From positions 63,498-127,497 of the forward strand of contig NZ_JWLC01000013.1 in assembly GCF_000813745.1 (NCBI RefSeq): a stretch of 64,000 bases of DNA, read 5' to 3'. The stretch comes from Leisingera sp. ANG-M1 (lineage in GTDB: Bacteria; Pseudomonadota; Alphaproteobacteria; Rhodobacterales; Rhodobacteraceae). This document shows, in pieces, positions 8,684 through 16,989 of the stretch. The notes under the pieces were generated by a model. It was not told the DNA's origin. It ran no database searches and saw only the letters and a list, made by a program, of their open reading frames with translations. Each line of letters begins with the position of its first letter. Within the stretch, counting starts at the first letter, position 1. The position numbers and the translations under genes were made by a program.

Positions 8684-9493
8684 ATGACCGATACCCAAGC
8701 GACTCCTCCAACCGGCCGCCTGGCTGCCATCCTGGACAGTGATGGCTTTGGCCGGTTCATCACCGCGGTCATCCTGGTCAATGCGGTGACGCTGGGGCTG
8801 GAAACGGCGCCCTCGGTCATGGCCAAGGCGGGCGGGCTGATCCATCTGATCGACTACATTTGCCTGTCGATTTTTGTGGTGGAGATCCTGGCCAAGCTTA
8901 TCGTCCGGCGGCACCGGTTTTTCCTGAGTGGCTGGAACGTGTTCGATTTTGTGATCGTCGGCATTGCGCTGGCGCCGGGCACACAAGGGCTGTCGGTGCT
9001 GCGGGCGCTGCGGATTTTGCGGGTGCTGCGGGTGATTTCGGTCGCGCCGCGGCTGCGCCGGGTGGTTGAAGGCTTTATCACCGCGCTGCCGGGCATGGGG
9101 TCGGTGTTCCTGCTGATGGCGATCATTTTCTACATCGGCTCGGTGATCTCGACCAAGCTGTTCGGCCAGGACTTCCCGGAGTGGTTCGGCGATCTGGGCC
9201 TCAGCGCCTATTCGCTGTTCCAGATCATGACCTTGGAAAGCTGGTCGATGGGGATCGTGCGTCCGGTGATGGAAGTGCATCCGCATGCCTGGGCGTTCTT
9301 TGTGCCCTTCATTATGGTGACGACCTTTGCGGTGGTGAACCTGCTGGTCGGCCTCATTGTGAACTCTATGCAGGATGCCCATGGCGAGGAAGAGGGCGAG
9401 CGCACCGATGCCTACCGGGACGAAGTGCTGAGCCGGCTGGAGGCCATCGAGCAGAGGATTTCCGCCTTGTCCGCCCCGGACAAGAAATCCTGA
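8684..9493 (+). CDS. bacterial voltage-gated sodium channel, NavSp/NaChBac family
   Basis: A 269-residue single-repeat ion channel. S4 carries regularly spaced arginines (R107, R110, R113, R116 in LRALRILRVLRV), the pore loop has the sodium-selective filter TLESWS at 183-188, and the C-terminus (about 240-262) is a short coiled coil, YRDEVLSRLEAIEQRISAL, that assembles the tetramer. The filter context closely resembles the NavSp channel known from Ruegeria (Silicibacter) pomeroyi. In marine bacteria such channels are thought to support Na+-driven motility or pH homeostasis. The start at 8684 is one base after the methyltransferase stop; the translation upstream of it belongs to that gene's region. 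Confidence 0.95.
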   Translation: MTDTQATPPTGRLAAILDSDGFGRFITAVILVNAVTLGLETAPSVMAKAGGLIHLIDYICLSIFVVEILAKLIVRRHRFFLSGWNVFDFVIVGIALAPGTQGLSVLRALRILRVLRVISVAPRLRRVVEGFITALPGMGSVFLLMAIIFYIGSVISTKLFGQDFPEWFGDLGLSAYSLFQIMTLESWSMGIVRPVMEVHPHAWAFFVPFIMVTTFAVVNLLVGLIVNSMQDAHGEEEGERTDAYRDEVLSRLEAIEQRISALSAPDKKS

Positions 9494-9584
9494 CGAGAAC
9501 ACGTGGCAGGAAAATGTGAATTTTCTTAACGCTGATTTCGCGCTATGGGCTGAATAGAGGCAAATAAGAAATACAGGCTCAACA

Positions 9585-10112
9585 ATGAACAGAAGGGCAT
9601 TTGGGATCAGTGCGGCCGCAAGCCTGGCACTGGCAGGCTGCAGCTCTGCAGGCGGTGCGGTGAGCAGATTCCAGTCATACAGCGGTCCGCAGGTCACCTC
9701 TGTTGTGATCAATAAAGGCGCGCGCAAGCTTTACCTGCTGCATAAGGAAGAGATCCTGCGGGAATATGAGGTCGACCTGGGGTTTGCGCCGCTGGGGCAC
9801 AAGCAGTTTGAAGGCGACGGCAAGACGCCGGAAGGCACCTATGTGATCGACCGCCGCAATCCGAACAGCCGCTATCACCTGTCAGTTGGGATTTCGTATC
9901 CGAATCCGCAGGACCGGGCGCATGCGCGGGGGCAGGGCAAACGGCCCGGCGGCGAGATTTTTATCCATGGCCAGCCGAACAACGCCAAAGAGCGCAAGCG
10001 GGCGGCGCGGGTGGATGACTGGACCGCGGGCTGCATTGCGGTGACCAACGAGGAAATCGAAGAGATTTATGCGATGGTGCCGAACGGCACCACGATTGCG
10101 TTGCGGCCGTAA
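9585..10112 (+). CDS. L,D-transpeptidase (YkuD domain) lipoprotein
   Basis: 175 residues. The N-terminus is a lipoprotein signal with lipobox LALAGC (Cys about residue 19). The YkuD catalytic motif is present: His in IFIHGQPN and the nucleophilic Cys in WTAGCIAVTN. These enzymes form 3-3 peptidoglycan cross-links or attach lipoproteins to peptidoglycan in the periplasm. A second, longer YkuD gene lies 0.75 kb away and the intervening gene is a secreted CAP protein, suggesting a small envelope cluster. Confidence 0.9.
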   Translation: MNRRAFGISAAASLALAGCSSAGGAVSRFQSYSGPQVTSVVINKGARKLYLLHKEEILREYEVDLGFAPLGHKQFEGDGKTPEGTYVIDRRNPNSRYHLSVGISYPNPQDRAHARGQGKRPGGEIFIHGQPNNAKERKRAARVDDWTAGCIAVTNEEIEEIYAMVPNGTTIALRP

Positions 10113-10126
10113 TCCGGAGGCAGGCA

Positions 10127-10206
10127 CTCCCGCGCCTGCAGGTGCACCGGCAGGGCCGGACACCCCTTGGCAGCCTTGGGCGTAGCGCCGTGCTGACGCA
10201 CGGCGC
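10127..10206 (+). repeat. intergenic two-hairpin element, copy 1
   Basis: Begins with CTCCCGCGC, then a first hairpin CCGGC-agg-GCCGG, then CCTTGGGC, then a second hairpin GCGCCGTGC-TGAC-GCACGGCGC (10185-10206). It fills the gap between the convergent YkuD and CAP genes and ends seven bases before the CAP stop codon. The same layout with different, compensating stem bases occurs at about 36.25 and 58.6 kb. Likely role: bidirectional transcription stop or mRNA 3'-end protection (inference). Confidence 0.55.
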
Positions 10207-10212
10207 CGCGGC

Positions 10213-10695
10213 TCAATTGCCCATCACCATAGTCCACCAGATTTTGCCGTTCGGCTCCTGGAACCAGGAAAAGCCCATATCCACGGCTTTGGGGTCGAGA
10301 ATGACCGCCCGGGTGGCAGGCTGTTCCAGCCATGCGGTCAAAGTCTGTTGCTCGTTCTCATAGGTTTCCGAGATGTTTTCGCCCAGGAGCGTGCCGCCGT
10401 ACCCGGCGCGGGCAACCCGGTCGAGCGGGGAGGAGCCGTCGGAGCCAAAGTGCCAGGGCCGGTTTTGCACCGACATATCCCTTGAATGGGTGGCGGCGGC
10501 GGCGGTCAGTTCGGCGTTCAGCTGAACTGCCGGTGCGCCCGCAGCCTGGCGCAGGGCGTTGACGGAGTCGAGCATGCGGATCTGAACCTTGTCTGCGTTT
10601 TTGATGCGGTAACCGCCGCTGGGTTCTGTCGCCGGGGTACAGGCTGCCGCGACGGACAGGATTGCAGCAGCCATCAACAGAATAACACGTTTCAT
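10213..10695 (-). CDS. CAP (SCP/PR-1-like) domain lipoprotein
   Basis: 160 residues starting with a lipoprotein signal (lipobox-like SVAAAC, Cys about residue 19), then a CAP domain: LNAELTAAAATHSRDM, the HFGSDGSSP segment and GENISE, the usual CAP signature blocks. Bacterial CAP proteins are extracytoplasmic and of poorly known function, sometimes linked to cell-wall or lipid binding. It sits between two L,D-transpeptidase genes, convergent with the first and divergent from the second. Confidence 0.85.
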   Translation of the reverse strand: MKRVILLMAAAILSVAAACTPATEPSGGYRIKNADKVQIRMLDSVNALRQAAGAPAVQLNAELTAAAATHSRDMSVQNRPWHFGSDGSSPLDRVARAGYGGTLLGENISETYENEQQTLTAWLEQPATRAVILDPKAVDMGFSWFQEPNGKIWWTMVMGN

Positions 10696-10865
10696 TTTGC
10701 TCTCTCGCTCCGTCAGTTGCTGACCGGCTTATCCTTCCTGTGGCAGAGGTGCAAACGGGCCGGCAGAAATATGCAGATGCGCCGGCCGGATTGGTTTGCG
10801 ACTGCGGCTTTCCGGTCATAAAATGCGGCAACCCTGGATCCCGATTGCGCAAGTTGGAATGAGTA

Positions 10866-11513
10866 ATGTCCCGAAACACCTTTGAAAGATTCAGCAGGCG
10901 GCAGGTTCTTGCCGGCGGTGCTGCACTGATCTCCTCTCCTGCATTGGCACTGGATGCCAGCGAGCACACGGCGCAGGAGGCTGCCGAGTCTGCGGCACAA
11001 GCGCCGGCTTATGATCCGCTGCGGCCGCCGCCGGAACCCGAACCGCCGGTCCAGCGCAATATCTCTGCCTTCCGGGCCAAGTCCTGGACGCCCTATTTCG
11101 ACAACCTACGTAATGGCGCGATTCTGGTCGATATCGACAGCCGGGCACTGCATTACTGGTCTCAGGACGAAAGCACCTACAAGCTGTTTCCGTCGTCAGT
11201 GCCGCTGTCGGATGACCTGACCCGCCGCGGCCGCACCAAGATCGTGCGCAAGGTGGAAGGACCCAGCTGGGCTCCAACGCCGAACATGCGCAAACGCAAC
11301 CCGGAGTGGCCTGCATATATTCCACCGGGACCCGATAATCCGCTTGGCAGCCATGCGCTGTATCTCAGCTGGAAGTACTACCGGATTCACGGAACCCATG
11401 ACACCCGGAAGATCGGCCGTAAATCTTCCAACGGTTGCATCGGGCTTTACAACGAACATATCGCTGAATTGTTCAGCCTGGCGAAAGTCGGCACGCAGGT
11501 GTTGCTTATTTGA
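10866..11513 (+). CDS. L,D-transpeptidase (YkuD domain), predicted Tat-exported
   Basis: 215 residues. The N-terminus FSRRQVLAGGAALISSPALA is a twin-arginine signal peptide. A proline-rich linker (PPPEPEPPV) precedes the YkuD domain, whose catalytic residues lie in YRIHGTHDTR and KSSNGCIGLYNEHI. It belongs to the longer ErfK/YbiS type and would act on peptidoglycan or outer-membrane lipoproteins in the periplasm. Transcribed divergently from the CAP gene. Confidence 0.9.
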   Translation: MSRNTFERFSRRQVLAGGAALISSPALALDASEHTAQEAAESAAQAPAYDPLRPPPEPEPPVQRNISAFRAKSWTPYFDNLRNGAILVDIDSRALHYWSQDESTYKLFPSSVPLSDDLTRRGRTKIVRKVEGPSWAPTPNMRKRNPEWPAYIPPGPDNPLGSHALYLSWKYYRIHGTHDTRKIGRKSSNGCIGLYNEHIAELFSLAKVGTQVLLI

Positions 11514-11651
11514 CGACACCTGCCTTGGCGCTAAGCTGTTAACTATAACAAGCAATTGCAATCCCGCGTTTTTGCTGGTTAGAAAAAATCACGAGGTAAG
11601 TCTTGGGTGCGTGGTTCAGTTGTGTGTTCCGCGCAAATTCTGGAGGTTAAC

Positions 11652-11834
11652 ATGAAAAAACTCGTTATCGCCGCTGCGCTGACCGCTGCTGCTTCGACCG
11701 CCACTGCTGGCAACCTGTCCGAGCCGGTCGTCGAGCCGCCGGTCATCGTGGAAGAAGCTCAGGGCTCTTCCAGCGGCATCCTGCTGCCGCTGCTGCTGCT
11801 GGTCCTGGTTGGCGCAGCTGTTGCATCGAACTAA
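11652..11834 (+). CDS. small exported or membrane-anchored peptide (60 aa)
   Basis: MKKLVIAAALTAAASTATAG forms a clean Sec signal peptide. After it comes a Pro/Val/Glu-rich stretch, then SSSGILLPLLLLVLVGAAVA, one hydrophobic helix at the C-terminus. GGAGG eight bases before ATG sets the start, and a strong terminator follows 20 bases after the stop, so this is a complete single-gene unit. Alphaproteobacteria have many such short peptides of unknown role; the function here is unknown. Confidence 0.8.
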   Translation: MKKLVIAAALTAAASTATAGNLSEPVVEPPVIVEEAQGSSSGILLPLLLLVLVGAAVASN

Positions 11835-11853
11835 TTTCGATACACGGTTACAG

Positions 11854-11883
11854 AAAAGGCGGTGGTTTCCCACCGCCTTTTTT
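11854..11883 (+). terminator. Rho-independent terminator after the 60-aa gene
   Basis: Perfect 12-base stem AAAAGGCGGTGG / CCACCGCCTTTT with a 4-base loop, continuing into T residues. The A and T tails make it work in both directions, so it also insulates against readthrough towards the convergent fusion gene. Confidence 0.9.
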
Positions 11884-11913
11884 GTTGCCTGAAGACTATG
11901 GGTGCAGGGGCCG

Positions 11914-14900
11914 TCAGGCCGCCTCGCCTAGGATTTTGTCCAAGACAGCAATGATCATGCTGGCATCTTCGCCATCAATGGTGAGCGGTGGGCGGATTTT
12001 CAGGATGCTGTCCATGGGACCTTCGCTGCCGATCAGGATGCGGTGATCGCGCATGCGGTTCTTGACGTAGGAGCAAATCTCCGTCGCTTCTGAGCCGTCC
12101 GGATTGATCAGCTCCAATCCCAGAAACAGCCCCATGCCGCGGACATCGCCGACACAGGCATGTTTCTGCTCAAGCGCTTTCAGACCATCGATCAGTTTGG
12201 CACCAATTAACCGGGCGTTCTCCTGCAGGCCCTCGTCGTCGACGATGTCCAGCACTTCCTTGCCGATCCGGCAGGACAGCGTTGAACCGCCGAATGTTGA
12301 GAAGAACTCAGGCCCTTTGGCAAAGCTGTCGGCGATTTCCTTGGTTGTGACCAGCACTCCCAAGGGATGGCCGTTGCCGATGGGTTTGCCCATCACCACG
12401 ATATCCGGCAGCGCGCCCTGGTGTTCGAAGCCGAAGTAGTAGTCCCCAAGGCGGCCAAGGCCAGTCTGCACTTCATCAGCGATGCAGACGCCGCCTGCCG
12501 CACGGATTTTCTCGTATACTGCAGGCAAGTAGCCCTTGGGAGGGATAATTTGGCCGCCGACCGAGGGGAAGGTTTCGGCGATGAAGCCGGCAATGCCGTG
12601 GCCTTTTGCCTGCAGGCTTTCGATGGCTGGGTCCACGAGATCAGCAAACTTCTGTGTCCGTTCGGGATCGTCCCGGCGGAAGGAGCCGCGGTAGTCATCG
12701 GCGACTTCCACCAGCTCGACCCAGTCAGACTGGCCAACGCCGCCGGGCTTGTTGAACTTGTAGGCAGAGATGTCGATCGCGCCGGTGGTGTTGCCATGGT
12801 AGCCGTGGTCGGGTGTCACCATGCCTTTGGCACCGGTATGAGCGCGGGCCAGGCGCAGGGCGAGCTCGTTGGCCTCGGTGCCGGAATTCACGAAGAAGCA
12901 GACTTCGAAATGATCCGGCAGCTTTGATAGAACTTTCTCCGCAAAGGCAGTTTGCGCAGGGTGCAGATAGCGGGTGTTGGAATTCATCCGCTTCAGCTGG
13001 TCAGCGGCGACTGCCTGGATACGGGGATGGGCGTGGCCGACGTGGGGGACGTTGTTATAGGCGTCCAGATAGGGCCGGCCCCATTCGTCGAACAAATGGT
13101 GTTTCCAGCCGCGCACCAGCATCACCGGATCGTTGTAGGTGAGGCTGAGGTTGCCACCGAAATGCGCGCGGCGGCCTGCCAGAACTTCGCCTTTGTCAGT
13201 GGGGTGGTAGCGGACCTTCTCATCAGGGAGGTTCAGAAGCGCCGCCGGGTTCGGGCAGACCGCGCGCCACATGTACATCTCGTCCGGGTCGCCGACGCCG
13301 GGCCAGTCGGCCTCGATTCCCTCGGTGGTCAGGGCTAGCTGGAAATGCACATGCGGGGCCCAGCCGCCGTTTTGGCTGGGATCGCCGAGGCGGCAGAATT
13401 CCTGCCCTTTTTCAACCACGTCACCGGGTTTCAGGCGGTCGAGGAACTCGGGGTTCAGGTGGCCGTAAAGGGTGTAGAAAGGATCGCCTTCCGGGGTTTC
13501 ATGGCGCAGGATGATGACTCCGCCATAGTCCAGATGCCCGGCCCGGTACTCGGCGACAAAAACCTCACCGCGCAGCGGAGCAAACATTGGTGTGCCTGCG
13601 GGTGCAAAGGCATCGACGGCCAGATGCACCGTGCGCCGGTCGCTGGCTTTCCACGGCCCCTTGCGGAACGCCGGTTCCGCATAGATCAGCCGCGGTTCGT
13701 GATAGTAGCCGAGCCAGATGCGGCCGTTGTCTTCGAACTCATCACCGACTTTGGCAGCTTCCTCCAGCGGCATGTGGAAGGGGTTCTGCGGCCAGGTGGA
13801 ATGTTCCACCGAGAGCGAGCCCATCGGCGCATAAGCCAGATCCTCACCCATCAGCGAGGCGAAATTGCCGCGCTCTTGCTCCAGCCAAGCCATCACGCGG
13901 TCAGCACCTTCCACCACCGGCAGACCGCAGGCGGCGCGCAGCCGGGCGCTTAGCAGGCCGCCGTGCAATGCGGTACCTTCGAGGAACCGCCAGGCAGCTG
14001 CCTGCGAGATAGTGACATAGGGATCGTCAGGGTTGTCCGCCGCCATGAGAGTGGAGTTCACCACACTCACCGCCAGCCGCGCCCGCAGCAGCGGCCAGAC
14101 CAGGTCCAGCTCAGCAGGTGTCAGCGGACAGGTCTCGTGATAACCGGCCACCAGCGCCGACAGCGCCGCTTCAGGCGCAGGGTGGTCCAACACGATATAG
14201 GCTGCGGCAATTGCCAGATCGCAGATCCGCGGCGCCGTGCACATGTCGCCCAAATCAATGAGGCCGGATACCTGGCGCGGCGCGCCCAGCTCACCTGCGA
14301 CCATGATGTTGTAGTCATTGGCGTCGTTGTGGATAGCCTGTTTTGGAAGCTTGCTTAGAACAGGCTCTAACTTGGCAAAATCAGCGCAGATATTTCCCAG
14401 GATCGCTCGGCGCGCGGGATCGGAAATGCAGGAGAGCTGATCCGTGATCCAACCCGCGCGCATCAGGTCCCATTTGAAATCACGTTCCAGCCCTTCGTGC
14501 TGGAAATCCGCCAGCGCCTTGGCCGACCCGCCCAGAACCTGGCCGATTTCATGGATCAGCGCATCGCCTTTGGGCTCAGCCTTGGCATAACAGCGCCCGG
14601 GCAGCTGGTTCAGAAGCCAGACCAGCCGCTGCTTGCCGTCTTCATCTGCGATGGTCAGGAGTGATTGGCCATCAGCCGAGGTGATCACCCGCGGGCAGGG
14701 CAGGTCCGGCTGGCGTTCGGCGATATGCTCAAAGGCCTTCACCTGCATATCGACCAGCCAGGTCTCGCAACCGGGGCGCATGGCTTTCAGGATATACCCC
14801 CGGCCATCAGCCCCTTTGGCCAGGAAATTCAGGTCGTATTCCCCGTCCAGGCGGGTCAGCTCCGCCTCGATGCCCCAATGCTGTTTCAGGGCGGCCGCCC

Positions 14901-14916
14901 AATGCGCTAGCGTCAT
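11914..14916 (-). CDS. triple fusion: phosphotransferase (APH) - M23 peptidase - class III aminotransferase
   Basis: A 1000-residue protein of three catalytic-looking modules. Residues 1-340 are an APH/choline-kinase-like domain with the Brenner motif HNDANDYN (196-203) and the metal Asp near 221. Residues about 425-530 are a LytM/M23 metallopeptidase-like domain that keeps the zinc ligands H431, D435, H522 and H524 plus YGHLN. Residues about 585-1000 are a class III PLP aminotransferase, related to ethanolamine-phosphate phospho-lyase/AGXT2L proteins, with the PLP lysine at K844 in GKPIGNGHP and the NSGTEANELAL block. There is no signal peptide, so the peptidase-like fold is probably cytosolic. 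A phosphorylation then phospho-elimination or transamination of a small amine is plausible. Fusions of this kind occur in related bacteria, but the substrate is not established as far as I know. Confidence 0.9.
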   Translation of the reverse strand: MTLAHWAAALKQHWGIEAELTRLDGEYDLNFLAKGADGRGYILKAMRPGCETWLVDMQVKAFEHIAERQPDLPCPRVITSADGQSLLTIADEDGKQRLVWLLNQLPGRCYAKAEPKGDALIHEIGQVLGGSAKALADFQHEGLERDFKWDLMRAGWITDQLSCISDPARRAILGNICADFAKLEPVLSKLPKQAIHNDANDYNIMVAGELGAPRQVSGLIDLGDMCTAPRICDLAIAAAYIVLDHPAPEAALSALVAGYHETCPLTPAELDLVWPLLRARLAVSVVNSTLMAADNPDDPYVTISQAAAWRFLEGTALHGGLLSARLRAACGLPVVEGADRVMAWLEQERGNFASLMGEDLAYAPMGSLSVEHSTWPQNPFHMPLEEAAKVGDEFEDNGRIWLGYYHEPRLIYAEPAFRKGPWKASDRRTVHLAVDAFAPAGTPMFAPLRGEVFVAEYRAGHLDYGGVIILRHETPEGDPFYTLYGHLNPEFLDRLKPGDVVEKGQEFCRLGDPSQNGGWAPHVHFQLALTTEGIEADWPGVGDPDEMYMWRAVCPNPAALLNLPDEKVRYHPTDKGEVLAGRRAHFGGNLSLTYNDPVMLVRGWKHHLFDEWGRPYLDAYNNVPHVGHAHPRIQAVAADQLKRMNSNTRYLHPAQTAFAEKVLSKLPDHFEVCFFVNSGTEANELALRLARAHTGAKGMVTPDHGYHGNTTGAIDISAYKFNKPGGVGQSDWVELVEVADDYRGSFRRDDPERTQKFADLVDPAIESLQAKGHGIAGFIAETFPSVGGQIIPPKGYLPAVYEKIRAAGGVCIADEVQTGLGRLGDYYFGFEHQGALPDIVVMGKPIGNGHPLGVLVTTKEIADSFAKGPEFFSTFGGSTLSCRIGKEVLDIVDDEGLQENARLIGAKLIDGLKALEQKHACVGDVRGMGLFLGLELINPDGSEATEICSYVKNRMRDHRILIGSEGPMDSILKIRPPLTIDGEDASMIIAVLDKILGEAA

Positions 14917-14987
14917 CCAAACTCTCCCCGGTCTGCCGGTGTGCCCGGCGATCCAATATTGGATCCTATTTGGACCGGGACGGGCGT

Positions 14988-16049
14988 TTAGTCCAGCCAG
15001 CCTTTCAGGTTCTGCTCGATTACGCCTGCCAGTGCCGCAACGTGATCATCATCGTCGTTGAGGCAGGGGATATAGAGGAAGTCCTCGCCGCCTGCGTGCT
15101 CAAAGCTCTCGCGGATCTCTTCGTTGATCTCTTCCAGCGTCTCGATGCAATCGGCGGAGAAGGCCGGCGCGATCACCGCGATGTTCTTCTTGCCCTCCTT
15201 GGCCAGCGTGGCGACGTGATCGACGGTATAGGGTTTCAGCCATTCCTCGGGGCCGAACACCGACTGGAAAGTGGTGGTGATCTGGGTGTCGTCCCAGCCT
15301 AGACGCTCCTTCAGCAGCCGCGTCGTCTTTTGGCACTGGCAATGGTAGGGATCGCCCTGCATCAGATAGCGTTTGGGCATCCCGTGGTAGGAGACCACCA
15401 GGATATCCGGGCGTTTTTCCGCCGTGGCATAGGCATCCTCAACTGAACGCGCTAAGGCGTCGATGTAGGCGGGCTGGTCGAAATAGGGCTCGATGGTACG
15501 GGCGGCGGGCTGCCAGGGCTCTTCCATCAATGCGCGGAAGAACTGATCATTGGCTGTGCCCGAGGTGGCGCCTGCATATTGCGGATAAAGCGGGACAAAC
15601 AGGATCTTCTGACAGCCGGCCTTCACCATTTCCCGCACCTTGGACTTGGTCGACGGATTGCCGTAGCGCATGCAGAAATCGACCATCACCTGATCGCCGT
15701 AGCGCGCTTTCATCACCTCTGCCATCTTGGCGGTTTGGTCTTTGGTAATGGTCATCAGCGGGCTTTCGCCCTTGTCGTGATTCCAGATCGATTTGTAGGC
15801 TGCACCCGAGGAAAACGGCCGCTTGGTCAGGATGATCAGCTGCAAGAGCGGCTGCCACTTCCAGGACGGGTAGTCGATCACCCGCTTGTCGGACAGGAAT
15901 TCGCTCAGGTACCGGCGCATTGGCCAGTAGGAATAGTCATCCGGAGTGCCGAGGTTTGCCAGCAGGATGCCGACCTTCTCTGCTGCGACCCTGGGATGAT
16001 CGGCAGGAGCGTGAGCAGGGCAATTGGCGGTCTGGGCGGCGTCCAGCAT
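14988..16049 (-). CDS. hemH: ferrochelatase HemH
   Basis: 353 residues. The N-terminal GILLANLGTPD, the catalytic His in VVSYHGMPKRY and the acidic PAFSADCIETLEEI block are the ferrochelatase signatures. It inserts Fe2+ into protoporphyrin IX in the last step of haem synthesis at the inner-membrane surface. Cys residues in YHCQCQKT are typical of alphaproteobacterial enzymes; whether they hold an iron-sulphur cluster cannot be judged. Ends 71 bases after the start of the fusion gene on the same strand. Confidence 0.96.
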   Translation of the reverse strand: MLDAAQTANCPAHAPADHPRVAAEKVGILLANLGTPDDYSYWPMRRYLSEFLSDKRVIDYPSWKWQPLLQLIILTKRPFSSGAAYKSIWNHDKGESPLMTITKDQTAKMAEVMKARYGDQVMVDFCMRYGNPSTKSKVREMVKAGCQKILFVPLYPQYAGATSGTANDQFFRALMEEPWQPAARTIEPYFDQPAYIDALARSVEDAYATAEKRPDILVVSYHGMPKRYLMQGDPYHCQCQKTTRLLKERLGWDDTQITTTFQSVFGPEEWLKPYTVDHVATLAKEGKKNIAVIAPAFSADCIETLEEINEEIRESFEHAGGEDFLYIPCLNDDDDHVAALAGVIEQNLKGWLD

Positions 16050-16160
16050 GGGCAGGTCCTGTGGGGCTTGAAATTCGGTGAACGAGAGGAAGTTACTGTC
16101 TTTACGGGCGAAAGGCCAATTGGATCACATTGGCGCAGTCATAGGGGCAGGTTATCGGGA

Positions 16161-16976
16161 TCAGAGTTTGGATTCCGGTACTTTCAGCGCATCGGCCAGC
16201 CGCATCTGTGCGGAGCCGGGGCGCAAAGGTTTCTGCTGGCTGTCCGAGGGCGACCAGCCGGTGAGACAGACCATCTCGAAGGTAGCGGGCAGGCGTCCTT
16301 CGGCATTGGCGAAGTGTTCCCGGTAGATGTGGTCTGCCAGCTGAAACAGAGCGCGCGGGGAGGGTCGTTTTAGGCGCTGGGCAAGGGCGTTGGTCTCGCC
16401 CATGCCGCGCAGGTCGTGGATCAGATGCGTGAGGTCGCGGTATTCGGCTGTGAGCGGCACCAGATCAGCCACCGGCAGGGCGAACCCCGCCCGCTGCAGC
16501 AGGCCGCCCAGATCGCGGATTTCTCCCATCGGGACAACGCGCGGTGACAGCCCGCCCATCACGATGGTCTCTGCCTCGGCCATGGCGGCGCGCAGCTCGT
16601 GCAGGGTCTGGCCGCCCAGCAGGATGACCAGCAGCAGCCCGTCTTCTTTCAGTGCGCGGCGGCATTGGATCAGCTGGCCGACCGGGTCATTGGCCCAATG
16701 CAGGCACATGGCATGGATCACAACGTCATGCGCGCCTGCTTCCAGCGCCAGCACATCCTCGTCCGGCACAACTTTGGCTTCGGGCAAGAACCCCTCCCAA
16801 ACCTCCAGGAAAGGGCTGACCACAGCGGGCGCTGTAAAGGTTCTGTTAACCAGGCTCAGGCGATCCTCGGCCTCATCCCGTGCCATCTGATGCAGGAACA
16901 AAGCGTCAGCGCGCCGGCGGGCGCGGCGGGCCGCCAATGTGCGGCGGTCGAAGAGCTGAACGGGAGCTTGTGTCAT
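16161..16976 (-). CDS. SAM-dependent methyltransferase-like protein (BioC / NDUFAF5-like)
   Basis: 271 residues. The start QLFDRRTLAARRARR and the region ALFLHQMARDEAEDRL match the alphaproteobacterial family related to mitochondrial NDUFAF5 and to BioC. A Rossmann methyltransferase core follows (VIHAMCLHWANDPVGQL, FPGLL-like turns). The glycine-rich SAM motif is weak, so it may act on a protein side chain, as NDUFAF5 hydroxylates an arginine of complex I, or be degenerate. Divergent from comF, with only 13 bases between starts. Confidence 0.75.
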   Translation of the reverse strand: MTQAPVQLFDRRTLAARRARRRADALFLHQMARDEAEDRLSLVNRTFTAPAVVSPFLEVWEGFLPEAKVVPDEDVLALEAGAHDVVIHAMCLHWANDPVGQLIQCRRALKEDGLLLVILLGGQTLHELRAAMAEAETIVMGGLSPRVVPMGEIRDLGGLLQRAGFALPVADLVPLTAEYRDLTHLIHDLRGMGETNALAQRLKRPSPRALFQLADHIYREHFANAEGRLPATFEMVCLTGWSPSDSQQKPLRPGSAQMRLADALKVPESKL

Positions 16977-16989
16977 GGGGGCTATTTAG

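Noticed and set aside
10480-10510. GGC-rich triplet run resembling a microsatellite
   Set aside because: It is only part of the Ala-rich coding sequence of the CAP gene and short.
14988-15302. Plus-strand frames within hemH reading LFDYACQ... and LFQRLDAIG...
   Set aside because: They lie wholly in the ferrochelatase gene on the minus strand and have no ribosome-binding site.
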